64,000 nt of DNA from Larix kaempferi (lineage: Eukaryota > Streptophyta > Pinopsida > Pinales > Pinaceae), in contig BSBM01000592.1 of NCBI GenBank assembly GCA_027924585.1, forward strand, positions 2,542,001 to 2,606,000, given 5' to 3'. The notes beneath the pieces are model-generated. The model was not told the origin of the DNA. It saw only the letters and a list, made by a program, of their open reading frames with translations, and ran no database searches. A program made the position numbers and the translations under genes. Below are positions 11,697 to 21,989 of the stretch, piece by piece; positions within the stretch are counted from its first letter, which is position 1; each line of letters opens with the position of its first letter.

Positions 11697-13427
11697 CTTT
11701 CGAGCTTTAAATTTTTTCTTTAGATCTTAGTTTTTTACTTGTTTTTACCATTCCAATTAATAGATCTGCCATACTAGACAACATATTCATTGCTGCCCTA
11801 GTCATTGGCCCTTTCTGTAGCCCTTAACAGATCGAAATTTCACTTTTTGGTTTCCTTTTCGGCGACCTGTTTTCCGTTTTTCGCATCACGACTTTTTGCT
11901 TGATAGTCGCGCGGCTCATCGCGACCTCGCGGCCCTTTTCTGCACGGCGCGCCACGGCTTCATGGCCTTTTCTGCACTGCACATCGCAGCTTTGCGGTCA
12001 TTTTCTGCACTGCACATCGTGGCTTTGCGGTCGTTTTCTGTGCTGCGCATCACGACTTCACGGCTAAAACCCACGATGACCATCACGGCTTTTTCCCTTA
12101 AACCCGCGATGCTGTTATTTTTCGTACAACCCAATTTTTAGAAAAAAAATTTGCTGCATTTTTTGCCCATTTAGCCTATTTTCCAGCATTATTTTTTCTA
12201 CATTATTACAGCAAATAGTGAATCATTTTCTATAACATATGCTCCATTAAAATCTTTTTAAAAATTTTCAGTAAGTGAAAGAAAGGTTTTTAGCACTCTG
12301 TGTAGATCATAGATTTCACTTCAGATTTTCTCAAGAGTTTTGCCCAAGCAAGCTCTTAAGAAATCCATTTATTTCTTGCAATTTTTCAGATATTTGCTTT
12401 CCTTTAAAAAAATTATTGCAAAAATCCATAGTTTTTGAATTATTTTTATTAAAGCATTTACATTTCAGAAAAAAGCCTTTTTTTTTGCAAATTGGAATCG
12501 TCTTGTTTTTCATTTGTAATCAATTGCCCAAGCGAGGAAAATTCATTTTCAGTTAAATAATCACACTTGCACCCAATCTGCCACATTTTTAATTAACTGA
12601 GCCTTAAAATCTACCTAAACTCAACAAACACTTTAACCCCACATGGGGAACACTTGAAGAATCTTGTAGCTAGGTAGGATTGGGGGGATAGGTGTTCCAA
12701 CACCCCTCAATTATTTACATCTGAGACATAGTGGTTGTCTTTTAGGGAACCCAAAAATCCCTTATTATTTGTTGACACGGTTATACACCAATTTATCGAG
12801 AAGGCCTCTCCCTTTGGAGGGTTGAAGTAGCCAGACTGGTTTCGGAAGTCTGAGTGGAATACCACTATCCATCCAGTAACTGAAGGATACCTTTCACAGT
12901 TCTCGGTGTACCACCCGTATGGGAGTACAACAGTGATAGAACCAAACTGTAGATTCACCCAACCGAACGTGTCATGAACGGGGTATCCTAGTGACCATTT
13001 TTTAGGATTGACTACCCGGTGTCCCTCCCGGTAGGGGGATATCTAGCCTTTGATTTTACTACCCATATTGTCTGACTTGGATTTCATCACCTTGCAGAGG
13101 ATATGTTTAGTTGAGTCATAATACCACTTTTAGTTAGGCGTTTGCATGCTCTACTACCCCCTTTGGTCTAGTAAGCACCACTTTTTTCTAGGAATTGTTT
13201 GACTTTTGGTATTCTGGACACTTTTCTAGATTCCTCCACTTATTATAGCACAGTTGTTATAATAAGTTCTTTTGAGGTTGGTTGTTGGCCTCAGAGCCAT
13301 TATTTTTTCATACTCCCCTCCTACACACATCATTGCATTAGGGTCTTGATTTTTTTATATCACCACTATACATTGGCATTTTTATACATATCTCACCATT
13401 GAGAACTTAAGATGATCCCGCCATTTT
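11697..13427 (+). other. Element X 5' leader
   Basis: About 1.7 kb without a convincing gene. It holds GC-rich short repeats (11880-12130), a T/A-rich stretch (12130-12560) and a block at about 12690-13070. That block is also present, diverged, in the leader of Y at about 22150-22560 (minus strand), so it is probably functional for the elements, for example in packaging or translation. Short open frames within it are not conserved. Confidence 0.6.
11880..12130 (+). repeat. GC-rich hairpin-like repeats in X leader
   Basis: Degenerate units built on CTGCACTGCACATCGC and CGGC/GCGG words, alternating with TTTTCTG. Similar arrays occur in the Y leader (23230-23610) and upstream of the antisense gene (53590-53810). 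Confidence 0.7.
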
Positions 13428-13969
13428 CAGGGTGAGCCCCCTCAGTTCAGTACACTTTACTCTACACATCATAGACGTAGAGCGTTATTTCTTGACTCCA
13501 CACGTCATCGGCAGAGAACCCAGTCATCCGATTCTGACGCGCCTCATTTCACATCTGATTATGAGGCTGAATACGAACACCCTACCGAGACATCACCAAC
13601 CAACCCCATGGATGGATCACAATATGACCCCCTTTTCACCAGTGCTATTGGAGCTACATCAACAAACCCTACTACTACCGTTCCACCCACGATAACCACA
13701 ACCCCCTTAGGCATGCCTAATATAGGGGCCATCCCCCCTTTAGGTATGCCCAACATAGGACCACCACCTATTATGGGTATGCCCAACATAGGGGTCACAC
13801 CCCCTCTCATTGCCACTACCCATATCCGAGGGATTTCCGGAACCATTCCTAACCCATCTGCAACCCATGTTGCACTTGGGATCGCAGGCCCCTCCCACAC
13901 CACATCGGTTGGAGTTCACATCCCTTCCATACCTAGCATACCTTTAGGGGCACTGGACCACTGCACTGG
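13428..13969 (+). pseudogene. Element X gag, N-terminal part
   Basis: In-frame Gag segment matching the Y gag: an Arg/Ser-rich start, then MDGSQYDPLFTSAIG at 13608, then proline repeats built on GMPNIG (three to four copies). It ends with IPSIPLGAL. Just upstream an Arg codon of Y (CGA) is TGA here, a CpG-type change. The reading frame runs into the LTR junction near 13960. The continuing part of Gag is on the minus strand from about 62705. The exact start codon is not clear. Confidence 0.78.
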
Positions 13970-13984
13970 GGAGTCGCCAAAAAC

Positions 13985-14705
13985 TGTTGGCCTGGTTTTG
14001 CAACCAGGCTTAGTGCTATGGGCACCTGCTAACTAGTAGCAGCAGTTTCAATGGAAATAAATAACAATAAACTAATTAAACAAGACTAACCATGGATCTA
14101 TGCAAAGATATTAAGCAAATAACAAAAATAATTTAAAATCAAGAACAAGATAATGTAAAATAATGAATTTGTATTGAAAGAATGGGGCAAGCAAGTGCTT
14201 GCGGAATCAATACCTCTAATGATGAGGTTGAATGGCTCCAAGGATGAGCAACTCCAATCTCCAATGGTCTCTTCTCCAATGTGGTTTGCAATGGCTAAAA
14301 TGCTCAAGGGAGATTTCAGCAGCATAAGGATGAGATAATGGATGGATGTGAAATGAGGAGCCTCTACCACCTTTTTATAGGTTTTGGTGGTGGGGAATAC
14401 CATTTGTGGTTTTGTGGAAACCAAATGGTATTGACCAACATGGTTTAGGTACTTTTCCCTCCTTTTTCCTTTTTTGAATAAAAATAATATTTTAATTCCC
14501 TTTTTAATATTTTTGGGAATTTGGACCCTTTTTTAGGGTTTTTTATGCTTTTCAGGAAAAATAATCTTTTTTTTATGGAAAAAGGGGTGTACTCAGGTCT
14601 TTTGGTGACCTTTTGTTGGTTTCAGAGGCTCAGATGGTGGAAAAGTGGACAAATGGGTCATGTGAATAAGGGAATGAGCTAGTGAGCACTTTTTAGGTGT
14701 TAACA
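13985..14705 (-). repeat. Y-type LTR at the left inversion end (721 bp)
   Basis: On the minus strand it reads TGTTAACACC...GGCCAACA. The right side abuts a Y polypurine tract, as expected of a 3' LTR. The left side, however, carries 15 bases (13970-13984) identical to the LTR/primer-site junction of Y, and then X gag. One LTR therefore has two incompatible contexts. I interpret it as a hybrid: the left part came from a solo LTR in X gag and the right part from the 3' LTR of Y. Position 9 on the plus strand is T here but C in the other two copies. Confidence 0.85.
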
Positions 14706-16299
14706 GATTGCCCCCTGATGTGTGAGGGCAGGAGCTCATCGTATGGCCGATAGACATCATAGTTCTTTTGTCTTTTTTCAGGAGTTTGGGGGAGAGAAGA
14801 GACCGGTTGGAGACTGGAGCCACGACCCTTGGAAGCTGCAAAAACAAAAAATATTACATGGCCTCAATATGAATGAGGTATAATCTTTGATAATGGACGA
14901 GGCGGGCATTCCCATGCTCGTATCAAGACATATACATAACAATTAGTCCCAAGAAGGGGGATCTAATACATAAAGAATCTACTGGTACATCATAATGGTC
15001 CAGGGGGGACATTATTTTGTGATATACTCTTGATCATAACTGATACACTAGACTAGCTGATGAACTGCTGAAACTGAAGGTGTCCAATATCTGTAGGGAC
15101 TCAAAGACTATGAGTCATCTCTGAGAAATAATATAACTGTATACTCAAGGGAGTATGAAACTGGGGTATATCTGAATACTGTCGCCATGCGCAACCCGGA
15201 TATCTATAGAAAAAGTGTAACTGGTTTTATCCATAGGAAGACTCTCAAATGTGGAGGAGTCAGGAGGTACCCGGGGTCTTCGACTAATAAGTGAAATGAA
15301 CGAATACCCTGTGCGAGTCTCAACGATGCGATCAAGGTGTTGAAGTCGAGCATGTGAGAAACAACCATTTGGAGAGGCACTGAAGATTCCTCTCGAAATG
15401 ATTCGTAGGCACTCATCATAAATGGTGATGAGTCCAAGACACAGGGACCTCTAGGTCTATCCTCTGGAATCAATGTGGTTGTCGTAGACAGAGGGAGGCC
15501 AGCAACTAACAAGGCAATGTTGTTTCCTTGATAGGAGCACGAGGTGTAAAACTGAAGTGTTGTAGTACTGATGGTAGGATTGACATACTTGTGGGAATGG
15601 GAAATAACTGGGTCAAAAAATGGGTAGACTCAAACTTCCTTTGTTCAGAGCATGATGACATGGTTGACCTGGCAGCGTGGGGAACTGACTTATAGGTGTG
15701 GGGATCATTGCTTTGACTGAATGGTATATATTGACTCTGGGGGGGAGGACGAGCTGATAGGTGCCGTCGAGGGATTATCGAGGTGACATACTGCAGAATA
15801 CTCTGAACAAAGGCGACCAAAATGGGGAAGCTTCCTGATGAGTAGATGTGATCTGTCGTGGCGCCAAGAGGCACCATTGATTCCTTCTTCGTAGTTTTAA
15901 TGAGCTACAAGAAGGGATAAAAGTGTGCTCTGAATTGGTACGGTCCTGTGGATTTTGTGAGCCCAGGACGGCTCATGCTCATGGTTGCTTTCATGTTTAG
16001 AGAGTCTGAAAATAGTAAGCGGACTCTATTGGTGTTTCTTTTTCGTAAGTTTAGTCTCCAAGGTCCGAAAAAGCATAAAATGATGCGGATGGAGAACTCT
16101 TCTAGCCGATGTGACTAGAGTATACCTTTTTCGTAATTAGTCTACAAGGTCCAGAAAAGAGGTAAACTTATACCATGTAGATGCCCTTTCAGATACGTTT
16201 AACGAGCATGAAAGGAAGCAAGGTTGCTCGGCAATCTTTTCATTGTTTTTAAGAGTCAGAAAAGAGCTTAACAGAAACTCCCTAAGTACCTTTTTCGTA
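14706..16299 (-). other. Element Y 3' untranslated region
   Basis: Starts at the polypurine tract (minus strand CAGGGGGCAATC ending at 14706) and extends to the tandem repeats. It is homologous to 50841-52460 of X. It contains blocks with repeated TTTTTCGTAA and GGCCCGAAAAA words near 16040-16330. Open frames at 15204-15877 have no recognisable domain and are not conserved in X. Confidence 0.65.
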
Positions 16300-16745
16300 A
16301 AAGGGGTTGCTCGGCCCGAAAAAAGGGTAAAATTATACCGAACAAACATGGATTGATGAGGGCAAGAAAAGGTCTCAAGCATCGTCATCAGTGCGGAAAA
16401 CTGGTTCCGGTGACATAAGGATTGTCGAAAATGGAGAATGGCCGATGTGGCACGCAAATCGAGGTTATGTGAAGGGCATGGAAAAAATGTTCGAAAAATC
16501 TAAATGTGAGAGCGAGAAATTATCTCAAGCATCATCACAAGCGCGGAAAACTGAATCCGGCGATATAAGGCATGCCCCGAACTGAGAACGGCCGAAGTGG
16601 CACGCAAACCGAGGTGACAAGGGGGCATGGAAAAAATGCCCTGAAAATCGGGACGTGACAGCAAGAAATGATCTCAAGCATCATCACAAGTGCGGAAATA
16701 TGAATCCGGCGGTGCAAATGGTGCAAAAAAACGAAGGTCATAAGG
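16300..16745 (-). repeat. 150-bp tandem repeat, Y 3' region
   Basis: The word TCTCAAGCATC recurs at about 16373, 16523 and 16672, giving a 150-base period and about three units. Each unit also carries GGCCGATGTGGCACGCAAA and a GCATGGAAAAAATG box. The same unit occurs about five times in X (52460-53220). Confidence 0.88.
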
Positions 16746-16946
16746 ACTCCGTAATGGTCAAAGGAAATAACTAGGTTAAAAAATGGCTACCAATAAAGGT
16801 GATCCCACCAAGCGAAGGATGCAGTGGTGGGGAGAAATGATGACCTGTGGGGGCAAAATACTAGGTGTATCAAATCAACTGAAATATACAAGTGACACGT
16901 GACCTCAAAAATGGTTGAGATCACGAATATGAAAAAGTGAGCAGGG

Positions 16947-19574
16947 TTAATGACCTGCCCCCATGCTATGTGCATGGGGTTTGTGATTGTGGATCACATA
17001 CGTGTTGGTTTGAACGATGGGCTCATTGAGGTGTTGAGATAGAGATGATGGGGAAGGTTCAAAATGATTGATCATGCCCCCTATCCCAGGGTCGAGGTAA
17101 TCTATTATGCCCCCTAACTCAGAGGTGTCAATGTGGTGCAGATGTTGTCTCAGAGAGAGATCAATAGGGCATTGAGAAACTGCTGGAGGGGTGTTATACC
17201 ATGAGGCTGTGGGTCGTGGTGGCATACTGAATTGATGATATGATGATGGGGGATTCCCTTTGTGGGGTGGATGCCCCCAGTATCTTCGACGAGGATCACG
17301 ATGATGATGAGTAGGAAAGGTTTTGGGCCTGCCCCCATGTTGTGGACATGTGGTTTCCTGGTCGATTTGAAAGGGTTGAACCTGTGTGTCAAAGGGATCA
17401 ATGGAAGGGGCCGACCGGACAGAGGGGTATCCAGTGGAGATCGTACAAATGGCGGGGTCAAGGCCAGGCATTTCGGTATCTGACCAAGTAAAGACATCAG
17501 TGAATTCTTGGAACAGTTGTTGGTATTCTCCGATCTCATGCTCACTGTGGGAGGTTCCTAATGTGATGGTATGAAGGGCACCAAGTGGGTCAGAGATGTC
17601 AATGTGGATGACGGGAGAAATATCGGCCATGGGATCCGTTAACCAGTCAATTTTAGTAGGAAGGAAATCCTTGGACTCAACCGCGGATTGGGTAGCAGTG
17701 GTGGATGAAGTCTCTTCCGGGAGGAAGTATGGACGATGGTGCATGTCTTCCCTGGGATAATCAAAGGTAGTAGGAGTCTCGAGAACCTCTTCATCATTGC
17801 AGGAGCTTTGAGTGGTCAAATCGAGTGACGAGGTAGTGGTAGTCGAAGAGATCATGTAGATGGTGTTAATCTTTCCGGATGAGGATGATGCGGGAGGGTA
17901 GATCTCCTCGATAGTAGGGGGTGCCGTCTCTAGGTCCAAATTGTTCATCTCGTAGAGAGCTGCTCTGTAGTCTGGGATGTCAGGACAGTTGTGGGAGTAG
18001 TGGCCGTAAATATCGCATATCGCACATGGGTGGTTGGTACGCAGTGATTTATCACGAGGCATAGGGTTTGGATCTAGTTTGACCACCGGGATGTTGGGGT
18101 CGTCGTCCAACATTTGCATGTGTTCTTGCAATGTAGGTAACTGTGGACACTGATGGGTTGGATGGCCTAACTCATCACAAAGCGAGCATTTTGGAGGAGC
18201 ACGGAATACGGGGGGAGGTTTAACTACCTTGGGTGGGGGTACCGCAGTGTATGGTTGTGGGCCTCTGCCCCCAGTGGGCCTGATGAGTGGAGGGGGATTC
18301 GTCGATGACGAAGGAGTAGTGATACCGGGAGGTGGTTGGGTAGAAGTAACAATGGGTTGCACCGGTTGCAGGATGACATTTGGTGTCGGCGGTGGAACTG
18401 GAGGTGAAATATACCACACGGGTAATCCCAATGTTAACCCGAGTAGACCAAAGGTAGCCATAACCGGGGCGCTTACTACACCCGAAGGAGGAAATAGAAA
18501 GGGGATTGTGTGGATGGGTGTAACCCCAATGTGACTAGGGACCAATGGTGGTTTGGGTAACAAGGAGGGTTGATTATCGGGTGTTTGTGAAAGGGTGCAG
18601 AGGTTAGCGACGTGGGTCTCCGGTGATGGTGGTGGAATGACCTGGAATGTAGAGGTCATCGGCACCTCGGAGTAAAGTCCGGGTCCTACCGAGGAAATGA
18701 ATGAGGTAGTTTCACCACAAACAGGTTGTTCAACCATGGGGAGAACATTTTCAGGTGTGGCGGGGGCCTTAGGATCGTAATAGGTGAGCTGGTCGACCTT
18801 GACCACGCGTCCCTCATGGGGGAACTGCATGGTGCGAAATACGGATGAGGCAACAGCCCGCATGGCATACATGTAGTTGCGACCAAGTAAAAGGTTATAG
18901 TCTAGTTGGGCATTGATGACCTCAATGTCAATGAGCACGGTTTTACCCGCCAGCTGGACAGGGACATTGGCTAAAAGACCTTGGGGTTGAGCCGAACGGC
19001 CATCGTAGGCTCGTAATGCAGTGGTGGACTGCTGGAGAGTAGGGGATCCCAACTTCTGCCAAACGAATGTGGACATGACACATGTGGAGGCCCCTTCATC
19101 GATAATGCAGCGATGGATGACAAGATTCCGAACAGAAACGGAAACTTGGAATGCTATGGTGGAAGGCAGACGTGGTTCAGACTGGTCTAAATCAAAGGTC
19201 ATCAATTTCGAATCATTTGGGTCAATCGCCCCAATGGTGGAAAGTAAAGTCTTGCGTTGAGTAGGACAGTTTTTCAAGACTTCTAACGCAGACATGGCTG
19301 CGGGAGATTGAGTTAGGTCATCTACGATGTTGTAATTTGACGCAGCCCGTTCATTGGGGTTGTTGTTGATACGGCGGAGTGGGAAACGAGGTGTTTTAGA
19401 TGCGCCATCAAGTGGAAGAGGTGGTATCCGTAACGGCTGATCGGTGGGATGAGCGTTAGTATCCTTGTCGACGGGGGGGGCTTCGGAGGTAGGGCCATAC
19501 TGGTTCCGGCGGGTTTGGATATTGACGTCGGCAGTGGACATCATCAATAAGTGGTGAGTCCCTGAATCAAACAT
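16947..19574 (-). CDS. Element Y protease protein with two CCHC knuckles
   Basis: 875 codons open. It lies in the same frame as gag, separated by stops. The N-terminal 130 residues are a linker. A retropepsin-like domain follows with IIDEGASTCVM near 19095 (D-E-G instead of D-S/T-G) and LLLGRNYMYAM downstream. Then comes a Pro-rich stretch. Two CX2CX4HX4C knuckles follow, CSLCDELGHPTHQC near 18170 and CAICDIYGHYSHNC near 18010, in an unusual position after protease. The usual lead-in to RT (DVFTWSDTEMPGLDP, near 17490) is present. RT is then missing, replaced by a Pro/His-rich tail ending at 16947. Protease would mature Gag; the knuckles would bind RNA. Confidence 0.85.
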   Translation of the reverse strand: MFDSGTHHLLMMSTADVNIQTRRNQYGPTSEAPPVDKDTNAHPTDQPLRIPPLPLDGASKTPRFPLRRINNNPNERAASNYNIVDDLTQSPAAMSALEVLKNCPTQRKTLLSTIGAIDPNDSKLMTFDLDQSEPRLPSTIAFQVSVSVRNLVIHRCIIDEGASTCVMSTFVWQKLGSPTLQQSTTALRAYDGRSAQPQGLLANVPVQLAGKTVLIDIEVINAQLDYNLLLGRNYMYAMRAVASSVFRTMQFPHEGRVVKVDQLTYYDPKAPATPENVLPMVEQPVCGETTSFISSVGPGLYSEVPMTSTFQVIPPPSPETHVANLCTLSQTPDNQPSLLPKPPLVPSHIGVTPIHTIPFLFPPSGVVSAPVMATFGLLGLTLGLPVWYISPPVPPPTPNVILQPVQPIVTSTQPPPGITTPSSSTNPPPLIRPTGGRGPQPYTAVPPPKVVKPPPVFRAPPKCSLCDELGHPTHQCPQLPTLQEHMQMLDDDPNIPVVKLDPNPMPRDKSLRTNHPCAICDIYGHYSHNCPDIPDYRAALYEMNNLDLETAPPTIEEIYPPASSSSGKINTIYMISSTTTTSSLDLTTQSSCNDEEVLETPTTFDYPREDMHHRPYFLPEETSSTTATQSAVESKDFLPTKIDWLTDPMADISPVIHIDISDPLGALHTITLGTSHSEHEIGEYQQLFQEFTDVFTWSDTEMPGLDPAICTISTGYPSVRSAPSIDPFDTQVQPFQIDQETTCPQHGGRPKTFPTHHHRDPRRRYWGHPPHKGNPPSSYHQFSMPPRPTASWYNTPPAVSQCPIDLSLRQHLHHIDTSELGGIIDYLDPGIGGMINHFEPSPSSLSQHLNEPIVQTNTYVIHNHKPHAHSMGAGH

Positions 19575-21989
19575 GGGTTGATCAGGAGCGGCGTAAGTGA
19601 TTTGCTATGGTTGTACGTTGGGGGCTAACGGCTGAGTGTTCACCACCCCTTGTGTTGGAAAAGAGTTTTGTAGCACCAAAGGCTGTTGTTGAGGTGGTGG
19701 AGGGTTGGGTGGCGGCTGAGGAGCCGCCTGCCCTTGACAATGGGCGTCATCTGTCCATAGTTGTCGAGCTCGCTCCAGATGTGGGCAAGCGTGGGTATAG
19801 TGGCCATAGACACCACAAATGGAACAAGGATGGTTTGTTCGTAAATTAGCATTTTTGGCTTGCTTAGGTGGCCGATCAGGATTCTGATGAGCAGGCGCCG
19901 CGTTATTGTTTTGCGGAGGATGGGTAGGTTGTGGAGCTTGGTTATGGTTTTGGTTGTTTCCACGGTTACGTCCTCTTCCGCGGTTTGGTTGCCCACCCTA
20001 GTTGCGTTGGTTATTTTGGTATTGGGGCTGATGTTGTTGTGCGTACACATGCCCTTGAGCATTGGGGGGATTCTGGGGAGCCGCAGGTGCGGGAGCAGGT
20101 TGCGGTGGGTAGTATGCAGGTGGAGCTGGAGGTGGTTCAGCTGCCTATTGGGGTTGTTGGTACCCCTGAGCTTTTGGAGGTGCGAGATTAGCTGGTGCAG
20201 CCGGTTGTGGGTAATGCATCTGTTGTTGTGGGAACTGCATGGGGGTATGTGTGGTAGGTTGAGTATAGTATGTAGGAGGTACATATGCTAATGGTGCTTG
20301 CCCATAGCAATGTTGTGGACAAGAGGGTCCATGAATGTGATGGGTCTGGTTTGTTGGAGCATAAGAAGTTGTCGCTCCAGAACTGGATGTAGCCCTAGAG
20401 AGGTCTGGGGCAGGCATGGTGCTCACCATGCTGAAAGGTTTAGCTTGGGGTGTGATTTGGCCAATAATGCCATCGGCGGCATGACATGCCCCCGGCGCAT
20501 CGCTACGTGAAGAGTCGCATCGTGGGGCGTCTGGTATGATTGTGTATAGATAACCTGACTGGGCGTAGATGAGATCAAACTGTTGGGCTTTGAGGATGGC
20601 CTCTTCTTCAGATTGGGGTCTTTCAGATGCCACATCCTTCGCGATGAGTGGGAGGAGGGATTTTAGAAACCAATCTAAAAAGATACGGTCGTCTAACTTA
20701 ATTTTGCAGAGGCTCCGGCGTCGACGCCACTCATGAATATGGTCAGTGATGTGGGTGGTCGTATTCTGTCTGCAAGACAGTAGGATCTCGACGCCCGCAT
20801 CATAGCAGACAGGTAACTGAAAGAACTGTAGAAAGGTCGAGGCTAGGGAGGTAAAGGTGGCATGCGTCCCATGGGGCTGCTCGATATACCACTTGGCTGC
20901 AGAGCCAGTGAAGGTGCGTTGTAAGAACTGGAGGCGGACAGAGTCGTCCACTATGGAGTTGGAGGAACACCATAGATGGAAGGGCATGATATGGTTCTGG
21001 GGGTCTTCACCCGTCTTACCCTCAAACTTAGGGATGTCAGAGGGGAGTTTGGTGGGCATGTGAGGCCACGCAGGATCATGTCTGATGGGGTCATTTGTGA
21101 GCCTAGCTAAGTCTGGCAGGTTCAGACTCGCCATGTATGGTAAGCTAGCAGATGTGGTGACTGGAACTGGGATATGCCTAGTCATTGTGGTGTGGGGTCC
21201 AGTAGCACCTAAAGGTATGCTAGGTATGGAGGGTATGTGCCCTCCAATAGGTGTAGTCTGGTATGGGCCAGTGCCTCCAAGTGCAACATGGGTTACACTT
21301 GGGTTAGGAATAGCAGTGGGGATTCCTGGGATAGGGTTTGTGGGAACCAGAGGGGGTGTGACCCCTATGTTGGGCATGCCCATAACAGGTGGTGGACCTG
21401 TGTTGGGAATTCCTATAACAGGAGATGGCCCTGTGTTGGGCATTCCTAAATGTGGAGTGTTGCCCATATTGGGCATACCCAGGGGGGTGGTTGATGCCGT
21501 GGACGGCACTGTAGTAGAAGGGTCTGTAGACGTCTCTCCTATGGTGCTGGTAAAGAGTGGATCAAATGGTGTTCCAGCCATAATGGTGGTTGGTGGTAAC
21601 TCTGTGGGGTTTTCGGATTCTACCTCCAAATCAAATGTGAAGTGAGGTGTGTCAGAATCGGATGACTGTGTAGCTGATTGACGATGTGTCGAATCAAGGG
21701 ATAAGGCTCTGCGTCCGTGACGTGGAGAGCCAAGTGGACTAAACTCTGGGAGTTCGCCCTGTAGACGACGGGATCGTCTAAAATTCTCAATGGTGAGAAT
21801 TATGTTTTTGTAAAAAATTTGTTTAAGTATCAGGTGGTGATATATATATATATATAAAAGACTCAAAACCCTAATGCAACCAAGGGTGCAAGAAGGGGAG
21901 TGAAAAAAGAAGGCTCTCAGGCCAAAAATCAATCTAAAAAAAAAGGCACTTATTCTAGCAGCTGTGCTACAATAAGTGGAGGAATGCAA
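19575..21989 (-). pseudogene. Element Y gag
   Basis: An open stretch of 614 codons (21989-20145), then two further stretches in the same frame broken by stops before the protease frame. The start region (about 70 residues) is unlike X and the true ATG is uncertain. It contains proline repeats on GMPN(M/T/I)G, then the Gag capsid domain (FEGKTGEDPQNHIMPFHLW, AAKWYIEQ, IFLDWFLKSLLP). A Gln/Pro-rich region and a CX2CX4HX4C knuckle (CSICGVYGHYTHAC, near 19820) follow, preceded by LRTNHP. The same LRTNHP leader precedes the last knuckle of the protease protein, so the knuckle module appears duplicated. Product: particle-forming Gag. Confidence 0.85.

Larger units (their letters stand above)
11004..13969 (+). 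mobile_element. Element X, 5' portion: Tat-like Ty3/gypsy
   Basis: Contains 5' LTR, primer site, leader and the start of gag on the plus strand. The gag then stops abruptly against an LTR of the Y type in opposite orientation. The rest of X (gag to 3' LTR) lies on the minus strand at 62710-50158. The outer flank GATAG (10999-11003) matches the reverse complement of CTATC (50153-50157) beside the 3' LTR. So the two pieces are one element split by an inversion. Confidence 0.88.

Noticed and set aside
19860-20291. Trp/Arg/Leu-rich plus-strand protein resembling a membrane protein
   Set aside because: Antisense shadow of the Gln/Pro-rich part of Y gag; the matching X region gives a similar shadow at 61296-61808.
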